From NCBI GenBank assembly GCA_002919115.1, contig PKER01000031.1, forward strand, positions 1 to 8,638: a DNA stretch of 8,638 bases, read 5' to 3'. The notes beneath the pieces are model-generated. The model was not told where the DNA came from, ran no database searches, and saw only the letters and a program-made list of their open reading frames with translations. Positions 5,661-8,638 of the stretch are shown one piece after another (within the stretch, counting starts at the first letter, position 1; every line of letters begins with the position of its first letter). The translations under genes were made by a program, and so were the position numbers. Source of the DNA: a bacterium. Its GTDB lineage: Bacteria > Actinomycetota > Thermoleophilia > Solirubrobacterales > 70-9.

Positions 5661-8638
5661 ATGGCCCGCGTCTGCGCGAGCTGCCGTACGGAGAACCCCG
5701 GGCGCGCGCGCTTCTGCATGGAGTGCGGCACGCCGCTTTCCGCGACGTGCCCGAGCTGCGGGGCCGAGAGCCCGCCCGGCGCGCGCTTCTGCATCGACTG
5801 CGGCGCGCGACTCGCCCCCGCCGACTCACCGGCGCCGGCCGCGCGCGCCGAGGCGCCGCCGGAGGAGCGCCGCAAGGCGACCGTGCTCTTCGCAGACCTC
5901 TCCGGCTACACCGCCGTCGCCGAGCGCATGGACCCCGAGGCGCTCAAGTCGCTGGTCGACCGCGCGCTGCGCCGCCTGGGCGAGGAGGTCGTGCGCTTCG
6001 GCGGCACGGTCGACAAGTACATCGGCGACAACGTGATGGCCGTCTTCGGCGCGCCGGTCGCCCACGAGGACGACCCCGAGCGCGCCGTGCGGGCGGGGCT
6101 CGCGATGCAGGCCGCGATGCCCGAGATCAACGCCCGCATCGCCGCCGACGCCGACGTCGAGTTCGCGCTGCGCGTCGGGATCAACTCCGGCGAGGTGCTC
6201 GCCGGCCGGGTGGGCGACCGCTACACGGTGATCGGCGACCCGGTGAACGTCGCGGCGCGCCTGCAGGCGGCGGCGCGCCCCGGCTCGGTCACGGTCGGCG
6301 AGGCCACGTACCGGCTCACCGAGGGGGCGATCGAGTACGAGGCGCTCGAGCCCCTCGCGCTCAAGGGCAAGTCCGAGCCCGTCCCCGCCTTCGAGGCGGT
6401 GCGCGTCGCGCCCCGGCCCCGCGCCCGCCGCGCGGAGGCGCCCCTGGTGGGCCGCGAGGACGAGTCGGAGCTGCTCGTCTCCCTGTACGAGCGGGTGGTG
6501 CGCGAGGGCCGCCCGCACCTGGTCACCGTCGTCGGCCAGGCGGGCGTCGGCAAGAGCCGGCTTCTGCGGGAGGTCGCCGCGCGGCTCGTGGACCACCCCT
6601 CGCCCCCGCTCGTGCGCGTGGGACGCTGCCCGGCCTACGGGTCCGGCCTCGCCTTCTGGGCGCTCGGCGAGATCGTCCGCGAGCAGTTCGAGATCGTCGA
6701 CACCGACGCGGCCGAGACCGCGTGGCGCAAGCTGCGCGAGGGCGTGGCCGAGCTGCTCGAGCCCCTCGACGCGCGGCGCGACGCCGACCGCATCGCGGGC
6801 ACGATCGCGCGCGCCTTCGGCGTCGAGCCCCCGGCCGAGCTCTGCCCGTCCGAGGACGACCCGCAGGCGAACCGCGCCCGGCTGTTCTCCGCGGTGCGCA
6901 CGCTCACCGAGGGCGCGGCCCGGCTGCACCCGCTCGTGATCGCGCTCGAGGACGTCCACTGGGCCGACGAGGGCATGCTCGACCTGGTCGAGCACCTCGC
7001 CCGCTGGACGCAGGGCCCGGTGCTGCTGATCTGCATGGCCCGCGACGAGCTGCTCGACCGCCGCCCCTCGTGGGGCGCCGGGCGGCGCAACACCACGACG
7101 CTCGCGCTCGAGCCCCTCCCGGCCGAGGACGCGCGACGGCTCGTGGCCACGCTGATCGGCGAGGGCGGCGACATCCTCGACGCCGCCACCGTCGCCCAGG
7201 TCGCCGAGCGCTCCGGCGGCAACCCGCTGTTCGCCGAGGAGATGGTGAACCGCATCCTCGAGGGCGGCGGCGCGGGCGCGCCCCTGCCCGAGACGGTCCA
7301 CGCCGTGCTCGCGGCGCGCCTCGACGCGCTCCCCGACACCGAGCGCAGGCTCCTCCAGCACGCCTCGGTCGTCGGCCAGCGCTTCTGGGCGGGCGCGGTC
7401 GCCGACGCCGCCGCAGACCCCAACGAGCTCGAGCGCGCGATCGCCGCGCTCACCGAAAAGGGGCTGATCGTCCCGAGCGACGGCAGCCGGCTCGCGGGCG
7501 AGAGCGAGTACGCGTTCAAGCACGTGCTGATCCGCGACGTCGCCTACTCCACGCTGCCCAAGGCCGTGCGGGCGCGCAAGCACGCCGAGATCGGCGCGTT
7601 CATCGAGCGCCGCGCCGCCGACCGCTCGGAGGGCGTGGTCGGCATGGTCGCCGAGCACCTCGCGCGCGCGGCCTCGATCGGCATCGACGCCCGCCTCGAG
7701 CCCGACGAGCTCCACCGCATCCACGACCGCGCCCACCGCGCGCTCGAGGCGGCGGGCGACGCCGCCGCCGCGCTGTATTCGAACAACGAGGCGCTCGCCC
7801 ACTACGAGACGGCGCTCACCCTCGACGGCGAGGAGTGCACCCACCCCGACGTCCGCGCCCGCATCGCCGAGAAGCTCGGCGACGTGGCCCTGCGGCTCGG
7901 GCGCATCGACCGCGCCGTCGAGCTGTGGCAGGAGTGCCTGGACTACCACCGCGGCCAGGAGGACCTGGAGCGGGTGGGCGACCTGCACCGCAAGATCGGC
8001 GCCGGCCTGTGGCACAAGGGCGACCGCGAGGGCTCGGTCGCCCACTACCAGCGCGGGATCAACATGCTCAAGGACGGCCCGCCCTCGCTCGCGCTCGTGC
8101 GCCTCTACGAGGAGGCCGCGACCCTCTACATGCACACCGGCCAGAACATGGTCGCGATCTACACCTCCGAGAAGGCGCTGCGCCTCGCCGAGCGCCTCGG
8201 CGAGGCGGCCGCGGCCTCCCGCGCGCACGGGATCTTCGGGCGCGTGTTCGGCCGCATCGGCGACCTCGCCCAGGCGCGCTCGAACCTCGAGCGCTCGGTC
8301 GAGCTCGCGCGCGAGTCGGACCCCGCCGAGGCGATCCGCGCGCTGCTCGCCCTGGGCTACCACCTCGAGACCTCCGAGGCCGACTACGACGCGGCAGCAG
8401 CCGCCTACGGGGAGGCGCTCGAGCTCGCCGAGCGCATCGGCGACGTCCCCTCGCAGGTCGAGCTGCACGGGGCGCTCGCGATGCTCGCGCTGCACCGCTC
8501 GCGCTGGCCGGAGGTGGAGGCCGGCGCGGAGCGCTCCGCCGAGCTGATCGAGCGCGAGGGGCTCACCGGCAAGGTGTGCTTCCCGGCGTTCCTGCGCGGC
8601 GCGCTCGCGTGGCGCGACGGCGACCTCGACGACGCCGC
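5661..8638 (+). CDS. Class III adenylate cyclase with double zinc ribbon, AAA-type NTPase and TPR region (runs off right edge)
   Basis: The first 992 residues are visible. Residues 1-50 form a double zinc ribbon: Cys5, 8, 19, 22 and Cys30, 33, 44, 47. Residues about 70-250 are a class III nucleotidyl cyclase. Metal-binding Asp79 is in FADLSGYT and Asp123 in KYIGDNVMAVFG. Purine-contacting Lys119, Thr189 (YTVIGD) and catalytic Asn196 and Arg200 (VNVAAR) are present, so the site looks active and ATP-specific. Thr in place of the usual Asp is the class IIIb variant known from bicarbonate-responsive cyclases. From residue 262 (PLVGRED) an AAA_16-type NTPase follows, with Walker A GQAGVGKS (292-299) and Walker B-like LVIALEDVHWAD (425-436). 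From about residue 670 the protein is helical and TPR-like to the edge. This order parallels soluble adenylate cyclase. The ATG at 5661 is the first start after an in-frame TAA (5649-5651). The effector input is unknown. Confidence 0.92.
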   Translation, partial: MARVCASCRTENPGRARFCMECGTPLSATCPSCGAESPPGARFCIDCGARLAPADSPAPAARAEAPPEERRKATVLFADLSGYTAVAERMDPEALKSLVDRALRRLGEEVVRFGGTVDKYIGDNVMAVFGAPVAHEDDPERAVRAGLAMQAAMPEINARIAADADVEFALRVGINSGEVLAGRVGDRYTVIGDPVNVAARLQAAARPGSVTVGEATYRLTEGAIEYEALEPLALKGKSEPVPAFEAVRVAPRPRARRAEAPLVGREDESELLVSLYERVVREGRPHLVTVVGQAGVGKSRLLREVAARLVDHPSPPLVRVGRCPAYGSGLAFWALGEIVREQFEIVDTDAAETAWRKLREGVAELLEPLDARRDADRIAGTIARAFGVEPPAELCPSEDDPQANRARLFSAVRTLTEGAARLHPLVIALEDVHWADEGMLDLVEHLARWTQGPVLLICMARDELLDRRPSWGAGRRNTTTLALEPLPAEDARRLVATLIGEGGDILDAATVAQVAERSGGNPLFAEEMVNRILEGGGAGAPLPETVHAVLAARLDALPDTERRLLQHASVVGQRFWAGAVADAAADPNELERAIAALTEKGLIVPSDGSRLAGESEYAFKHVLIRDVAYSTLPKAVRARKHAEIGAFIERRAADRSEGVVGMVAEHLARAASIGIDARLEPDELHRIHDRAHRALEAAGDAAAALYSNNEALAHYETALTLDGEECTHPDVRARIAEKLGDVALRLGRIDRAVELWQECLDYHRGQEDLERVGDLHRKIGAGLWHKGDREGSVAHYQRGINMLKDGPPSLALVRLYEEAATLYMHTGQNMVAIYTSEKALRLAERLGEAAAASRAHGIFGRVFGRIGDLAQARSNLERSVELARESDPAEAIRALLALGYHLETSEADYDAAAAAYGEALELAERIGDVPSQVELHGALAMLALHRSRWPEVEAGAERSAELIEREGLTGKVCFPAFLRGALAWRDGDLDDA

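Noticed and set aside
5444..5875. Minus-strand 143-codon open frame across the repeat region
   Set aside because: It translates the palindromes and runs antisense into the zinc-ribbon part of the cyclase gene; no independent support.
5826..8495. 889-codon open frame on the minus strand opposite the cyclase gene
   Set aside because: It is antisense to an unmistakable multidomain protein, is rich in Arg/Ala/Gly/Leu/Asp/His/Val without domains, and arises from the codon bias of high-GC DNA.

Overview
The window is very GC-rich and densely coded. GTG and TTG starts are common, Shine-Dalgarno signals are weak or absent, and -10-like boxes lie close to start codons. This points to a high-GC actinobacterium. 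The gene content (zinc-ribbon/class III cyclase/AAA/TPR signalling protein, LppX/LolA-like lipoprotein, ArsA ATPase with a C-terminal HSP20-like domain) would suit a deep-branching group such as Thermoleophilia. The lineage is an inference from style and content, not a search result.

Layout. (1) Positions 1-2673, minus strand: a likely operon read right to left. A CAX-type Ca2+/cation antiporter (1555-2673) is followed 22 bp later by a second, different CaCA-superfamily exchanger (528-1532), then 35 bp later by a SAM-dependent methyltransferase (492 to beyond the left edge). (2) Positions 2703-3825, minus strand: a monocistronic secreted lipoprotein gene ending in a strong hairpin at 2703-2736. 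(3) Positions 3826-3933: a 108-bp divergent promoter region with a 12-bp perfect inverted repeat. Each arm ends in an outward-facing TACGCT box. (4) Positions 3934-5410, plus strand: a two-gene operon, an ArsA/Get3-like ATPase with a C-terminal HSP20-like domain, overlapped by 29 bp by a 101-residue protein with a CPIC cysteine motif. (5) Positions 5411-5660: an intergenic region with two 45-bp near-identical copies of a palindrome and a string of half-copies, then a probable leaderless promoter. (6) Positions 5661 to the right edge, plus strand: a giant multidomain class III adenylate cyclase, truncated by the window, with the order double zinc ribbon, cyclase, AAA-type NTPase, TPR. This resembles soluble adenylate cyclases.

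Functionally the window holds ion homeostasis (two antiporters), a cell-envelope lipoprotein, a targeting- or chaperone-type ATPase with a small cysteine-containing partner, and a cyclic-nucleotide signalling protein. No phage genes, transposases, tRNAs or rRNAs are visible. The less usual items are the ArsA-HSP20/CPIC gene pair, the symmetric divergent promoter and the decayed palindrome cluster at 5440-5605.
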